64,000 bases of DNA from NCBI RefSeq assembly GCF_008831285.2, contig NC_045140.1:9360505-9424504 (forward strand), written 5' to 3'. Under the pieces are notes generated by a model. The model had not been told where the DNA came from and ran no database searches. It saw only the letters and a program-made list of their open reading frames with translations. Each line of letters starts with the position of its first letter. The stretch's first letter is position 1. The translations under genes and the position numbers were made by a program. Origin of the DNA: Nymphaea colorata (lineage: Eukaryota > Streptophyta > Magnoliopsida > Nymphaeales > Nymphaeaceae). Shown here in pieces: positions 63,201 to 64,000 of this stretch.

Positions 63201-63906
63201 ACCTTGCAGGCAAGCATGATAAAAAACCAAATCATGAGTTAACCAATAAGAATCACACAGGCCAATAGTCAAGGCCCCTTTAATATTTTATGATGTGTAT
63301 AAATCAGCAAGTTATAAGCTTTGTCACATGGGTACTACTGTAAAGGCAGCATACCTGTACCGGTTGGGTACGACATTGGTACTGGTATTGTCTCAGGTAC
63401 TTCTTACATACTGGTCAAACAATACCAAATTTAGCCAACGTACCTGAGACCATATCTGTCCAATTTAGGACTCGGTCAAAGTTGACCAAATCCTTTCCTA
63501 TCCAAAATTTAGATTTTCAGTTCTTTTTTTACACTATTTACATTCAGAATGCACATACAGAGCTGCACTTTCATATTTTGCTCAATAGTTTCTTCTTTAG
63601 AATCTATAAATTTTGAATCATGAATGTGTTATTTTGTTTGTTTGTTCCCTTTTTGTGTACAAACAAGTTTTTATGTCAGTGAGGACATTGTATTGTCTTG
63701 AATGTTAAAACAACAGCAATGAAGTTTTCTATCTTATTTTGGTCTAAATACTGCTGGATTTACTTGCAAATGATTTTAATTTAAGTATTGAAATGGAAGC
63801 ATTTGATCCATATGAAATACTGATAGCCAAAATGGATATACTAGAGTTAGACTAGTGAATCTCACAATTACAGCGGCATGGTAGAGCCACACTAGTTGCA
63901 ATTAAT

Positions 63907-63941
<35 letters not shown>

Positions 63942-64000
63942 GAGTTCAATGTTGAGTTGGAATTCGAGAACTTAGGAACTATCAAACTGAAGGGACAGGT
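60262..64000. other. AT-rich spacer with an orphan hydrophobic frame and a foldback motif
   Basis: No gene could be assembled. A plus-strand frame at 63012-63242 has an exon-like start after TTCTAG, a hydrophobic Gly-rich segment (CGLLSSMAGGLLVSVATSLT) and a donor-like GTGAGT near 63193, but its family is not recognised. At 63384-63450 inverted repeats GTCTCAGGTAC/GTACCTGAGAC (63390-63400 and 63440-63450) could form a hairpin. An (AT)n tract lies at 63911-63937. Confidence 0.4.

Overview
The window is a stretch of flowering-plant nuclear DNA. Three things show this: spliced genes with GT-AG introns and TACTAAC-like branch points, families known from plants (a CONSTANS-LIKE factor, a LAG1/LOH ceramide synthase), and a heavy load of plant transposons (Ty1/copia, Ty3/gypsy, LINE-1, CACTA, hAT, a SINE-like piece) among AT-rich spacers with many CT, AT and CA microsatellites. 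The species cannot be named from the sequence. Most long reading frames are chance; the real genes are built from short exons.

Layout. 1-2.7 kb: the 3' end of a serine/threonine kinase gene of the STK16 type (+), three exons, truncated by the window edge. 2.7-7.8 kb: gene-free, with a SINE-like tRNA promoter piece (minus) and a recent three-copy tandem array of a ~0.48-kb unit. 7.8-9.8 kb: a complete two-exon CONSTANS-LIKE gene (+) that keeps only one B-box, with a G-box upstream. 11.3-16.1 kb: a decayed Ty1/copia element (minus). 17.1-22.4 kb: a decayed Ty3/gypsy element (+) with a perfect 5-bp target duplication. 22.9-23.6 kb: a GC-rich inverted-repeat element. 24.6-33.0 kb: a complete six-exon ceramide synthase gene (minus), 308 codons, coding for a polytopic ER membrane enzyme.

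33-41 kb: spacer with an unrecognised exon-like gene fragment (35.1-36.0 kb) and a non-autonomous hAT element with an exact 8-bp target duplication. 41.2-45 kb: a decayed LINE-1 copy (+). 45-54 kb: a copia RNase H relic, then one CACTA terminus and pieces of CACTA transposase, interrupted by a second hAT element of the same structural group as the first. 56.3-56.7 kb: the decayed last two exons of a phage-type (RpoT) organellar RNA polymerase gene. 58.8-60.3 kb: minus-strand exons, two of them clearly Derlin-like (ERAD membrane protein) and two forming a well-spliced but unrecognised C-terminus. 60.3-64 kb: AT-rich spacer.

The genes are not an operon and show no shared pathway. The two confidently complete genes are the CONSTANS-LIKE factor (nuclear, probably light or clock related) and the ceramide synthase (sphingolipid synthesis). 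The window's main interest lies in the nested transposon history, the B-box loss, the recent tandem triplication and several gene fragments.
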